Origin: an uncultured Pelagibacteraceae bacterium
Lineage (GTDB): Bacteria; Pseudomonadota; Alphaproteobacteria; Pelagibacterales; Pelagibacteraceae
DNA length: 64,000 bases
Reading direction: 5' to 3'
Assembly (NCBI GenBank): GCA_902615445.1
Contig: CACMOQ010000003.1
Coordinates: 62,001 to 126,000, forward strand
Position numbers and translations under genes: made by a program. The notes under the pieces were generated by a model. It was not told the origin of the DNA, searched no databases, and saw only the letters and a list, made by a program, of their open reading frames with translations. Below, piece after piece: positions 46,917 to 54,984 of this stretch. Numbering within the stretch: position 1 is the stretch's first letter; every line of letters begins with the position of its first letter.

Positions 46917-48450
46917 ATATTTTTATATTACTACACCGATTTACTATCCATCTGCGAAACCTCATATGGGCCACGCATACTCAAGTATTATTGCTGATTT
47001 TTTTGCGAGATTTAAAAGAATTGATGGTTTTCAGGTACATTTTTTAACTGGTACTGATGAACATGGATTAAAAATTCAAAGAGCTGCTGAAAAAGAGGGG
47101 ATGGATACATTAAAATTTTGCGATACTATTAGTCAAACATTTAAGGATCTCTCAAAAACTTTAAATTTAACCAATACTGACTTTATAAGAACTACTGAGA
47201 AAAGACATTTAAAATCTGTGCAATATTTATGGAATGAACTAGAAAAAAATGATGACATTTATCTTTCTAAATATTCTGGATGGTACTCTGTATCAGATGA
47301 AGCATTTTATAATGAAGATGAAATTGAGGAAAATAATGGAAAAAAAATAGCAATTTCTTCAAAATCTCTAGTCGAGTGGGTTGATGAGGAGTCTTATTTT
47401 TTTAGATTATCAAAATGGGAAAAGCCTTTACTAAATTTTTATGAAAAAAATCCACAATTTATTTCACCAGAATCTAGAAAAAATGAAGTTATTAGTTTTG
47501 TAAAAAGTGGTTTGAAGGATTTATCTGTAAGTCGGAAGAGTTTTTCTTGGGGTATTAAAGTACCCAGCAATAAAGATCATGTTATATATGTATGGCTTGA
47601 TGCGTTAACTAATTATTTAAGTGCTTTAAATTATCCTGATAAAAATGATAAGTTGCTTAATAATTTTTGGCCTGCCTCATTACACATTATTGGTAAAGAT
47701 ATATTGAGATTTCATGCAATTTATTGGCCAGCTTTTTTGTTAGCAGCTAAAATTAAACCTCCACTAAGAGTTTATGGTCATGGTTGGATACTTTCAGGAG
47801 ATGAAAAAATGTCAAAGTCAAAAGGTAATATATTAGATCCAATTGATATTATAGAAAATTATGGTGTTGATTCCTTGAGATACTATCTCATTAAAGAAGT
47901 TTCTTTTGGAAATGATGGAAATATATCACAAGAGAGACTTGAAGATTGCATTAATAGTGATTTAGCAAATAATTTTGGAAACTTATGTCAACGAGTTGTT
48001 GCTTTTTCTCTAAAAAATTGTGAGGGAAAAATTCCCGATAAAATAGAATTTAACTCAGATGATCTTAAAGTATTAGATAAATTTAAAAATAATTTAAATA
48101 CTATAAGGGAAAAAATTGATAAACAAGATATTAATTTTTATATAGACTTTATTGTAAATTCTTTATTTGAGGCAAACAAATATTTTAATGATCAAGAGCC
48201 CTGGAAAAAGAAAGATAATCTAATCAGATTAAATACAATAGTTTATACAACATTAGAAATAGTGAGAAAAATAAGCTATTTATTATACCCTATTATCCCA
48301 GAGTCTTCTGTTAAAGCACTAAAAATTTTTGATATAAAGGAAAAAGATATTAATTTTTCTTCATTAGAAAATAATGAGTTTTTAATTAAAGACAAAAAAA
48401 TAAATAAAATAGATATATTATTTAAAAAAATAGAAAAAAATAATGATTGA
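46909..48450 (+). CDS. metG: Methionyl-tRNA synthetase
   Basis: This 513-residue class I synthetase starts I-T-T-P-I-Y-Y-P-S-A-K-P-H-M-G-H (HIGH motif) and has E-K-M-S-K-S-K-G-N. It is the short form without the zinc-knuckle cysteines (G-W-Y-S-V-S-D-E-A-F-Y) and without the C-terminal tRNA-binding extension. It overlaps holB and tatD by eight bases each. Confidence 0.97.
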   Translation: MTKYFYITTPIYYPSAKPHMGHAYSSIIADFFARFKRIDGFQVHFLTGTDEHGLKIQRAAEKEGMDTLKFCDTISQTFKDLSKTLNLTNTDFIRTTEKRHLKSVQYLWNELEKNDDIYLSKYSGWYSVSDEAFYNEDEIEENNGKKIAISSKSLVEWVDEESYFFRLSKWEKPLLNFYEKNPQFISPESRKNEVISFVKSGLKDLSVSRKSFSWGIKVPSNKDHVIYVWLDALTNYLSALNYPDKNDKLLNNFWPASLHIIGKDILRFHAIYWPAFLLAAKIKPPLRVYGHGWILSGDEKMSKSKGNILDPIDIIENYGVDSLRYYLIKEVSFGNDGNISQERLEDCINSDLANNFGNLCQRVVAFSLKNCEGKIPDKIEFNSDDLKVLDKFKNNLNTIREKIDKQDINFYIDFIVNSLFEANKYFNDQEPWKKKDNLIRLNTIVYTTLEIVRKISYLLYPIIPESSVKALKIFDIKEKDINFSSLENNEFLIKDKKINKIDILFKKIEKNND

Positions 48451-49204
48451 TTCACATTGCCATTTAGACCATGAACCGCTGAAAAGTGATTTATCAAATA
48501 TAATTAAACGTTCAAAAGATGAGGGAATAGAAAAATTATTGACAATTTCTACGTCTGTAGAAAGTTTTCAAAAAATCAAAAAAATTATAAATGAGGACGA
48601 AATTATTTTTGGTACTATTGGAATACATCCACATGAAACTGATAATAATGAAATTTCAACTGATTATATTGTAAAAAATTTTGAGGAAAATCCAAAGATA
48701 ATTGGTATTGGCGAAACTGGATTGGATTTTTATTACAATAACAGTGATAAAGAAAAACAAATTAAAAGTTTTAAGAAACATATAGAAGCTTCTATAAAAA
48801 CAAACTCACCGTTGATAGTTCATTCAAGAAGTGCAGAGGACGAAACATATGAAATTTTGAATAAATATCAAAGTGAAAAATTAAAAATTTTGATGCATTG
48901 TTTTACAGGTTCAAAAAATTTTGCTGAAAAATTATTAAAATTAAATGCTTTTTTTTCTGCTAGTGGCATTATAACTTTTAAAAATTCCATAGATCTACAG
49001 GAAACATTTAAAATTTTACCACTAGAAAAAATTTTGATTGAGACAGATAGCCCTTATTTAGCACCTGTCCCTAATCGTGGCAAAAAAAATGAACCATCCT
49101 TTTTAGGTTATACAGCGCAAAAATTAGCTGATATCAAAGATCTATCGAAACAAGAAATAACTAAAATTACGACTAAAAACTTTAACAACCTTTTTTTTAA
49201 TTAA
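48443..49204 (+). CDS. tatD: TatD-family metal-dependent DNase
   Basis: The 253-residue barrel starts M-I-D-S-H-C-H-L-D-H, giving the first metal histidines, and has G-E-T-G-L-D-F-Y-Y, H-S-R-S-A and M-H-C-F-T-G-S with E-T-D-S-P-Y-L-A-P near the end. TatD proteins are 3'-5' exonucleases involved in DNA repair or RNA turnover. It overlaps metG by eight bases. Confidence 0.94.
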   Translation: MIDSHCHLDHEPLKSDLSNIIKRSKDEGIEKLLTISTSVESFQKIKKIINEDEIIFGTIGIHPHETDNNEISTDYIVKNFEENPKIIGIGETGLDFYYNNSDKEKQIKSFKKHIEASIKTNSPLIVHSRSAEDETYEILNKYQSEKLKILMHCFTGSKNFAEKLLKLNAFFSASGIITFKNSIDLQETFKILPLEKILIETDSPYLAPVPNRGKKNEPSFLGYTAQKLADIKDLSKQEITKITTKNFNNLFFN

Positions 49205-49209
49205 GATCA

Positions 49210-49980
49210 ATGGAATTCATTATACTCGGTTGTGGAAGTTCAATGGGTGTACCAAGACCAGATGGATTTTTTGGTAATTGCGATCCAAAAAACATAAAAA
49301 ACCATAGAACAAGATGTTCAGCTATTATTAAAACATCAAATCAAAATATATTAATAGACACATCACCCGATCTGAGACAACAATTATTAAGGCACAAGAT
49401 AAAAAGAATAGATAAAGTATTTTATTCTCATATGCATGGTGATCAAACTCATGGAATTAATGATTTAAGATCTTTCTACATAAATAGCAAAAATCAAATT
49501 AATGTATATGCTGATAAATCAACATCAAAGTATCTTAAAAAAAGTTTTTCGTATATTTTCAAAAGTTATTCAAAAGAATATCCGGCTACATTAAAGTTGA
49601 ACAATTTACCAAGAAGTATTTTTTTAACTAATAATAAAAAAAAGATAAAGATCAAATCAGTTCAAGTTGAACATGGTAACGTAAAATCTAACTGTTTTAT
49701 AATTGACAAAAAATTAGCTTACATAAGTGATGTAAGTAAAATTTATAATAGCGATTATAAATATTTTAAAAATTTAAAATATCTAATCATTGATTGTTTG
49801 TGGTATAATCCTCACCCATCTCATTTTAATCTTAAAACTTCGTTGTCAATGATATCAAAATTTAATCCAAAAAAAGCAATTTTAACTAATTTATCACCTG
49901 TATTAGATTATAAAGCTCTCAAGAAATTATTACCTAAAAATGTACTTCCTGCACATGATGGTTTATCAATCAAACTATAA
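49210..49980 (+). CDS. Metallo-beta-lactamase-fold phosphodiesterase, PhnP-like
   Basis: The 256-residue protein has the metal motif S-H-M-H-G-D-Q-T-H-G (HXHXDH-type) near residue 76, H-G-N-V-K-S-N-C at about 158 and a final L-P-A-H-D-G. The N-terminal G-C-G-S-S-M-G-V-P-R-P-D-G matches the PhnP/phosphoribosyl cyclic phosphodiesterase branch. It is widely found after tatD in alphaproteobacteria, outside phosphonate operons, so the natural substrate is uncertain. Its 3' end overlaps the convergent peroxidase gene by six bases. Confidence 0.88.
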   Translation: MEFIILGCGSSMGVPRPDGFFGNCDPKNIKNHRTRCSAIIKTSNQNILIDTSPDLRQQLLRHKIKRIDKVFYSHMHGDQTHGINDLRSFYINSKNQINVYADKSTSKYLKKSFSYIFKSYSKEYPATLKLNNLPRSIFLTNNKKKIKIKSVQVEHGNVKSNCFIIDKKLAYISDVSKIYNSDYKYFKNLKYLIIDCLWYNPHPSHFNLKTSLSMISKFNPKKAILTNLSPVLDYKALKKLLPKNVLPAHDGLSIKL

Positions 49981-50520
49981 GATACTTTCAATTTTATTAA
50001 TTATTTTTTTTGACATTGGCTTTGTGAAAGAAGAAAAAGTATCTGCTACTTTGCCCTCTTTATTAATCAAAATTTTATGAAAATTCCATTTTGGAACCGC
50101 TGAATTACCATAATTAGTTTTAGCCCATTTAAAAACTTCATGAGCATTAATTCCTTTCACTTCAGTAATTGCTGAAAGAGGAAAAGTAATATTAAAATTT
50201 ACTTCACAAAACTCTTTTACATCAGAATTTCTTTTTTTTTCTTGATTAAATGAATCTGATGGAACACCAAGAACAATTAAACCTTTTTTATTATATTCGT
50301 CCCAAAGAGCTTGAAGTTCATTATACTGGTTTGTAAATCCACAATAACTTGCTGTGTTGACAACTAAAACTACCTTATTTTTAAAATCACTAAAATCAAT
50401 CATCCCGCCTGATATATTTTCAATTTTTAAATCAAAAAAAGTTTTTTCATAACTCGCTAAAACAGGGCTTTTAAAAAAAAACATAATTACCGTTAAACCA
50501 AAAATTAATTTTTTTTTCAT
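49975..50520 (-). CDS. Glutathione peroxidase-family protein, exported
   Basis: The 181-residue peroxidase has a signal peptide (about 1-22, ending V-L-A) and the active site N-T-A-S-Y-C-G-F-T with Cys60 in place of selenocysteine. The catalytic Gln (L-Q-A-L-W) and Trp (K-W-N-F-H) are present. It should reduce peroxides in the periplasm, probably using thioredoxin-like donors. Its start overlaps the nhaA stop (ATGA), so the two share a transcript. Confidence 0.9.
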   Translation of the reverse strand: MKKKLIFGLTVIMFFFKSPVLASYEKTFFDLKIENISGGMIDFSDFKNKVVLVVNTASYCGFTNQYNELQALWDEYNKKGLIVLGVPSDSFNQEKKRNSDVKEFCEVNFNITFPLSAITEVKGINAHEVFKWAKTNYGNSAVPKWNFHKILINKEGKVADTFSSFTKPMSKKIINKIESIL

Positions 50521-51689
50521 TTATTAGGTGTTAGTAGTATTAAAAAGTACCCAAATAAAGTGGACAAAAGCGACCCAGTTAATACACCTATCTTTACACC
50601 ATCCATATATTGCATGTTTTCTACAAAGGCTAAATTACCAACGAAAAGGCTCATCGTAAAACCAATTCCTGTAAGAACTCCAACCCCATAAAAATTAAAC
50701 CAATTTGAATTATTAGGCATTTGAGCTATTTTTGTTTTAATTGCTACATACGAAAACACAAAGACTCCTAATTGTTTTCCAACAAATAATCCTAAAACAA
50801 TACCTAAAGGTACCTTATCAAGAAGTGAACTAAGTGATAAACCTTCCAATGAAACGCCAGCATTCGCAAAAGCGAAAAGAGGCATTATACCAAATGCAAC
50901 ATATGGACTAATTGCATGTTCAACTTTTATTAATAGTGAAAAATCTTTTTCTTTTTTCCTGTGAGGTATTGTCATAGCTAATAAAACACCAGCTATTGTT
51001 GCATGTATACCTGAATTGTGTGTGAAATCCCAAAGAAATATACCAACTATAAGGTAAGGTAAAAACTTTTTAATATTAAATTTGTTTATAAATAATAGAA
51101 TTATAAAAGCTAATAACATTAGGCTTAAATATTTTATACTTAAATCCCCTGAATAAAATATGGCAATAATGACAATAGCACCTAAATCATCAATAATTGC
51201 AAGAGCTGTTAAAAAAACTTTTAAGGATAATGGAACTCTTTTACCTAATAAAGAAAGTACACCAAGAGAAAAAGCGATATCAGTAGCTGAAGGAATTGCC
51301 CATCCATTTAAAGTTTCAGGATCACCAAAATTTATAAAAATGTAAAATAGAGCAGGTATCAACATTCCACCAACAGCAGCAATTATCGGAAGTAAAGCTT
51401 GTTTAATGTTAGAAAGTTCGCCTTGTAAAAATTCTCTTTTTATTTCTAATGTAACAAAGAAAAAGAATATTGCCATTAAAGCATCATTAATCCAGTGAAT
51501 AACAGATAATTTTAATCCAAAATTATTAATACCTATGAATAAATATTTATTTAATGTTGAGAAATATAATTCGGATAAATCTGAATTACTTATTATTAGA
51601 GCAATAATAGCCGCAAATAACAATACTAAACCACTTGCTGCTTCAAGCTTAAAAAACCATCTAAAAGGTTTTGATAAATAATTAATCAT
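50517..51689 (-). CDS. nhaA: Na+/H+ antiporter NhaA
   Basis: This 390-residue antiporter has about twelve membrane segments. Family stretches include L-F-F-F-V-T-L-E-I-K-R-E-F-like (I-F-F-F-F-V-T-L-E-I-K-R-E), P-S-A-T-D-I-A-F-S-L-G-V with the ion-binding aspartate, and A-I-I-D-D-L-G-A-I-V-I-I-A-I-F with the paired aspartates. It exports sodium in exchange for protons, fitting a marine habitat. It is preceded by the zinc-ribbon gene one base away. Confidence 0.95.
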   Translation of the reverse strand: MINYLSKPFRWFFKLEAASGLVLLFAAIIALIISNSDLSELYFSTLNKYLFIGINNFGLKLSVIHWINDALMAIFFFFVTLEIKREFLQGELSNIKQALLPIIAAVGGMLIPALFYIFINFGDPETLNGWAIPSATDIAFSLGVLSLLGKRVPLSLKVFLTALAIIDDLGAIVIIAIFYSGDLSIKYLSLMLLAFIILLFINKFNIKKFLPYLIVGIFLWDFTHNSGIHATIAGVLLAMTIPHRKKEKDFSLLIKVEHAISPYVAFGIMPLFAFANAGVSLEGLSLSSLLDKVPLGIVLGLFVGKQLGVFVFSYVAIKTKIAQMPNNSNWFNFYGVGVLTGIGFTMSLFVGNLAFVENMQYMDGVKIGVLTGSLLSTLFGYFLILLTPNK

Positions 51690-51690
51690 T

Positions 51691-52146
51691 TTATCTTATT
51701 AAATCTTTTATAAATAGATTTATGTCTTTAATAGTCTCAAATAAATTAAATAAAAATAATTCCAGATTCGGAAATATAGAGGATAAATTATTTTTGAATG
51801 TATCCAAAAAAATTATTGCTGCTATTGATGTGATAATTAGGACTATAAAATAACTAAAAATTTTTGACAAATTAAGATTTATTCCATTATTGTAATTAGT
51901 GTCCTTTATTTGTTTTTTTTGAGAGTTATTATGCAGAGTCGTTTTTAAGCTCTTTTTAATTTCAACATCTACTTCGTCTTGAGTTTGTGGTAATTCAATA
52001 GGTTTTTCAACAGTCTCTTCAATATAAGTATTTTTATAAAACCATTTTCGATCACAAGCTCCACATTGTAGTGTTCTTCCTTTTTCAGGAATTAAATTAG
52101 CATCAATTTCAAATTTTTTTTCACCACAAGGACAGTCGATAATCAT
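51691..52146 (-). CDS. Zinc-ribbon membrane protein
   Basis: The 151-residue protein starts M-I-I-D-C-P-C-G and continues to L-Q-C-G-A-C-D-R-K-W, a MJ0042-type zinc ribbon (CXC ... CXXC). A polar linker leads to a membrane segment (about 100-120, F-I-V-L-I-I-T-S-I-A-A-I-I-F-L). Similar single-span proteins are common in alphaproteobacteria. The ATG at 52146 is chosen because the ribbon is at the very start in the family. Function unknown; possibly a metal- or envelope-linked regulator. Confidence 0.8.
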   Translation of the reverse strand: MIIDCPCGEKKFEIDANLIPEKGRTLQCGACDRKWFYKNTYIEETVEKPIELPQTQDEVDVEIKKSLKTTLHNNSQKKQIKDTNYNNGINLNLSKIFSYFIVLIITSIAAIIFLDTFKNNLSSIFPNLELFLFNLFETIKDINLFIKDLIR

Positions 52147-52203
52147 AAGCTTTATATAGCAGATTTTTTCCAAATTTCTTTTAAATTTCTCTACCTTTAT
52201 ACA

Positions 52204-52231
52204 TTGAAATAATTAATAAGTGCTGTATTAG
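52204..52231 (+). promoter_or_regulatory. Probable sigma-70 promoter of tRNA-Pro
   Basis: TTGAAA (52204-52209) and TATTAG (52226-52231) are 16 bases apart, and the tRNA starts nine bases after the -10. This promoter would also drive the co-directional complex I subunit, SbmA-like and glpX genes. Confidence 0.5.
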
Positions 52232-52240
52232 TACATCACT

Positions 52241-52317
<77 letters not shown>

Positions 52318-52320
52318 TTT

Positions 52321-52602
52321 ATGAGAAAAGCAAAAATTTACATGCCAAATAAAAGTCCAATGCAGTCCGGAAGAGGAAAGTCTAATAAATGGATTTTGGA
52401 GTTTGAAACAAGAGATCCAACAAGAAATCCATTAATGGGATGGGAAAGTTCAAATGATACTTTATCTGAGTTAATATTAGAATTTTCCTCAAAAGAATTA
52501 GCAATAGAATATGCAAAAAAAAATAAAATTAATGTAGAAATTATTGAACCGAAGAAAAGAAAGATTGTAAAAAAATCTTATGCAGATAATTTTTTAAAAT
52601 AA
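52321..52602 (+). CDS. NDUFS4-like accessory subunit of respiratory complex I
   Basis: The 93-residue protein belongs to the ETC complex I subunit family (mitochondrial NDUFS4, 18 kDa): A-K-I-Y-M-P-N-K-S-P-M-Q-S-G at the start, then W-I-L-E-F-E and N-P-L-M-G-W-E-S-S-N-D. It is an accessory subunit shared by alphaproteobacteria and mitochondria. The ATG is three bases after the encoded CCA of tRNA-Pro, so tRNA maturation would leave a nearly leaderless mRNA. The next gene starts immediately after its stop. Confidence 0.9.
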   Translation: MRKAKIYMPNKSPMQSGRGKSNKWILEFETRDPTRNPLMGWESSNDTLSELILEFSSKELAIEYAKKNKINVEIIEPKKRKIVKKSYADNFLK

Positions 52603-53595
52603 ATGTTTAAATTTTTTACTCAAAAAAAATGGCATCTTTGGAGTATAGGTGGAACTATTTTGATTTTACTTGCTACATGGTATCAAGTTCAATTAGATGT
52701 TAGGATAAACGAATGGTTTGGAGAATTTTATGATACTCTTCAAAAAGCCTTAACAGAACCTAATTCAGTTTCAGAGAAAGATTTTATTGCATACTTGTTT
52801 ACTTTTGCAAAAATAGCTGCTGTTTATATTTTAGTTGTTATCTTTAGTGATTATTTTACAAGCCATTGGACTTTCAGATGGAGAACAGCTATGGCTGATT
52901 TTTATCATGATAAGTGGGATTATGCTTCTTCTATAGAAGGAGCATCACAAAGAGTTCAAGAAGACACATTAAAATTTGCAAGAATTATGGAAGGCTTAGG
53001 GGCTGAACTCTTAAGGAGCTTGATGACCTTAGTAGCATTTACACCTATATTATGGGGTTTATCAAAAAGTATTACTGTTCTTCCATGGATTGGGCCAGTT
53101 GACCACGCGTTAGTTTGGGTTGCAATTGTTTCAGCATTAGGAGGGACTATAATATTAGCCAGTGTTGGAATTAAATTACCAGGAATTGAATATGATATTC
53201 AAAAAGAGGAAGCAGCGTATAGAAAAGAATTAGTTTTAGGGGAAGATTTTAAAGAAAGTGCACAACCAGAAAAAATTACCGATCTTTATGGCGGAGTTCG
53301 TAAAATTCATTACAAAATGTATTTTCATTATCTTTATTTTAATGCTGTTAAGTGGAGTTATCTTCAAGGAATGGTTATTGTTCCTTATTTGGCTTTAGCA
53401 CCCACAATAGTTACAGGAGCAATTACATTAGGATTTGTACAACAAATTATAAGAGCTTTTGGTAGAGTCGAAACTTCGCTCCAATATTTAGTACGAAGTT
53501 GGCCGATTATTGTTGAGTTAATATCCGTATGGAAAAGATTGAGGGAATTTGAAAATAGATTAGAAAAAAATACATCTTTAGAAACTATTACTTAA
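52603..53595 (+). CDS. SbmA/BacA-like membrane transporter
   Basis: The 330-residue protein matches the SbmA/BacA family: W-Y-Q-V-Q-L-D-V-R-I-N-E-W-F-G-E-F-Y-D early, W-R-W/R-T-A-M-A-D-F-Y (F-R-W-R-T-A-M-A-D-F-Y here), G-A-S-Q-R-V-Q-E-D-T and C-terminal S-W-P-I-I-V-E-L-I-S-V-W-K-R-L. Helices resemble an ABC exporter membrane domain without an ATPase domain. Members take up peptides such as microcin and are needed for very-long-chain lipid A modification in rhizobia. It is shorter than E. coli SbmA (406). Substrate unknown. Confidence 0.88.
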   Translation: MFKFFTQKKWHLWSIGGTILILLATWYQVQLDVRINEWFGEFYDTLQKALTEPNSVSEKDFIAYLFTFAKIAAVYILVVIFSDYFTSHWTFRWRTAMADFYHDKWDYASSIEGASQRVQEDTLKFARIMEGLGAELLRSLMTLVAFTPILWGLSKSITVLPWIGPVDHALVWVAIVSALGGTIILASVGIKLPGIEYDIQKEEAAYRKELVLGEDFKESAQPEKITDLYGGVRKIHYKMYFHYLYFNAVKWSYLQGMVIVPYLALAPTIVTGAITLGFVQQIIRAFGRVETSLQYLVRSWPIIVELISVWKRLREFENRLEKNTSLETIT

Positions 53596-54536
53596 TGGGA
53601 ATAGATAAAAAATTTCAGGATTTATTTATAAAAGTTTCAACTAGAGCAGCATTAGCTAGTTATTACTTTATAGGTAAGAAAGATAAAATAGCCGCTGATA
53701 AAGCCGCAGTTGATACAATGAGAACTGAATTAAATAAAATTGATATGAGAGGAAATATTGTCATTGGAGAGGGTGAACTTGATGAAGCTCCAATGCTTTA
53801 TATTGGAGAAAATTTGGGTAATAAGAATGGTCCAGAATTGGATATAGCTGTAGATCCATTAGAGGGTACAAATTTTGTAGCAAATAATTTACCTGGAGCT
53901 TTATCAGTAATAGCAGTTGCAGAAAAATCAAATTTATTTAATGCTCCTGAGACTTATATGGATAAAATTTCTGCAAATGTAAATGAAAAAAATGTTGTAG
54001 ACTTAGATTTTACATTAAAAAAAAATATTTTTAATTTAGCTGATTATAAAAATAAAGATCCTAAAGATGTAACAGTGTGTCTTTTAGATCGTCCAAGACA
54101 CAAAAGAATTATAGATGAGTTAAATAATATAGGAGTTAAACTAAAATTAATTACAGATGGTGACGTTTCAGGAGCTCTATTAGTTTCAGATGATAAACAC
54201 AAGGTTGATTTATTTTTAGGTGAGGGAGGAGGACCAGAAGGTGTCCTTACTGCAGCGGCACTGGATGCATTTGATTGTTTTTTTCAAGGTAGATTTCTAT
54301 TTAAAACAGATATTGATAAAAAGAGAGCCAAATCAATGGGTATAAATGATTTCCAAAAAAAGTACAATTTAGATGAAATTGTATCTGGTGATTCTATTTT
54401 TTGTGCGACAGGAATAACATCTGGAGATTTAGTCTCAGGCATTAAAATTGATAGTAATATCTTTTTTTCAGAAACTTTAATTACACATAAATCATCTGGT
54501 TTAAAAAAGATTATTAAAAAACATGAAAAAATTTAA
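53595..54536 (+). CDS. glpX: Class II fructose-1,6-bisphosphatase GlpX
   Basis: The 313-residue enzyme performs the committed step of gluconeogenesis. Motifs include I-G-E-G-E-L-D-E-A-P-M-L, A-V-D-P-L-E-G-T-N-F and G-E-G-G-G-P-E-G-V-L, all metal- or substrate-binding in the GlpX family. It overlaps the SbmA-like gene by one base (TAATG). Confidence 0.95.
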   Translation: MGIDKKFQDLFIKVSTRAALASYYFIGKKDKIAADKAAVDTMRTELNKIDMRGNIVIGEGELDEAPMLYIGENLGNKNGPELDIAVDPLEGTNFVANNLPGALSVIAVAEKSNLFNAPETYMDKISANVNEKNVVDLDFTLKKNIFNLADYKNKDPKDVTVCLLDRPRHKRIIDELNNIGVKLKLITDGDVSGALLVSDDKHKVDLFLGEGGGPEGVLTAAALDAFDCFFQGRFLFKTDIDKKRAKSMGINDFQKKYNLDEIVSGDSIFCATGITSGDLVSGIKIDSNIFFSETLITHKSSGLKKIIKKHEKI

Positions 54537-54617
54537 ATGAAGAGCTGTATCAGACTAAGATTATATATTTAATTAAGCTTGATTAATAATAATTTATACA
54601 ATAAAAAACAGCTTCAT

Positions 54618-54692
54618 GGTCCCTTCGTCTATCGGTTAGGACACGTGGTTTTCATCCTCGAAAGAGGGGTTCGATTCCCCTAGGGACCGCCA
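54618..54692 (+). tRNA. tRNA-Glu(TTC) with a mismatch in the anticodon stem
   Basis: The 75-base tRNA has acceptor strands GGTCCCT and AGGGACC, an anticodon loop TTTTCAT (anticodon TTC), T-arm AGGGG/CCCCT and encoded CCA at 54690-54692. The anticodon stem CGTGG/CCTCG has a T-T opposition at its middle pair (29-41). The GIY-YIG gene begins seven bases after the CCA. Confidence 0.96.
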
Positions 54693-54699
54693 ATTCTTT

Positions 54700-54984
54700 A
54701 TGAAGTATTATGTATATCTTCTAGTTTCGTTTAGAAACAAAAAATTAATTTCTTATGTCGGTTACACTAATAATCTAAAAAAAAGACTTCATTTACACAA
54801 TTCTTCAAAGGGAGCAAAATTTACTAAGGGCAAAAAATGGAAAATTGCATATTTTCAAGAATATACAACCAAAAAAAAGGCAATGAGAGAAGAATATCTT
54901 CTTAAAAAAAACACAAAAAAAAGAAATATGATAAAAAGAATTACTTTGATTAATTATGAAAATATCAATTCTATTACCCTATAA
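54700..54984 (+). CDS. GIY-YIG domain protein (UPF0213/YhbQ-like)
   Basis: The 94-residue protein has the compact nuclease motif: Y-V-Y-L-L-V near residue 4 (GIY position), Y-V-G-Y-T-N-N-L-K-K-R-L-H-L-H (YIG position with Arg and His), and E-E-Y-L-L-K-K with the metal-binding glutamate. Stand-alone proteins of this size are thought to act on damaged DNA. The last 29 bases overlap the start of the glycosyltransferase gene. It lies immediately behind tRNA-Glu. Confidence 0.85.
   Translation: MKYYVYLLVSFRNKKLISYVGYTNNLKKRLHLHNSSKGAKFTKGKKWKIAYFQEYTTKKKAMREEYLLKKNTKKRNMIKRITLINYENINSITL

Noticed and set aside
50341-50343. Selenocysteine in the glutathione peroxidase
   Set aside because: The active-site codon is an ordinary cysteine codon; no in-frame TGA is involved.
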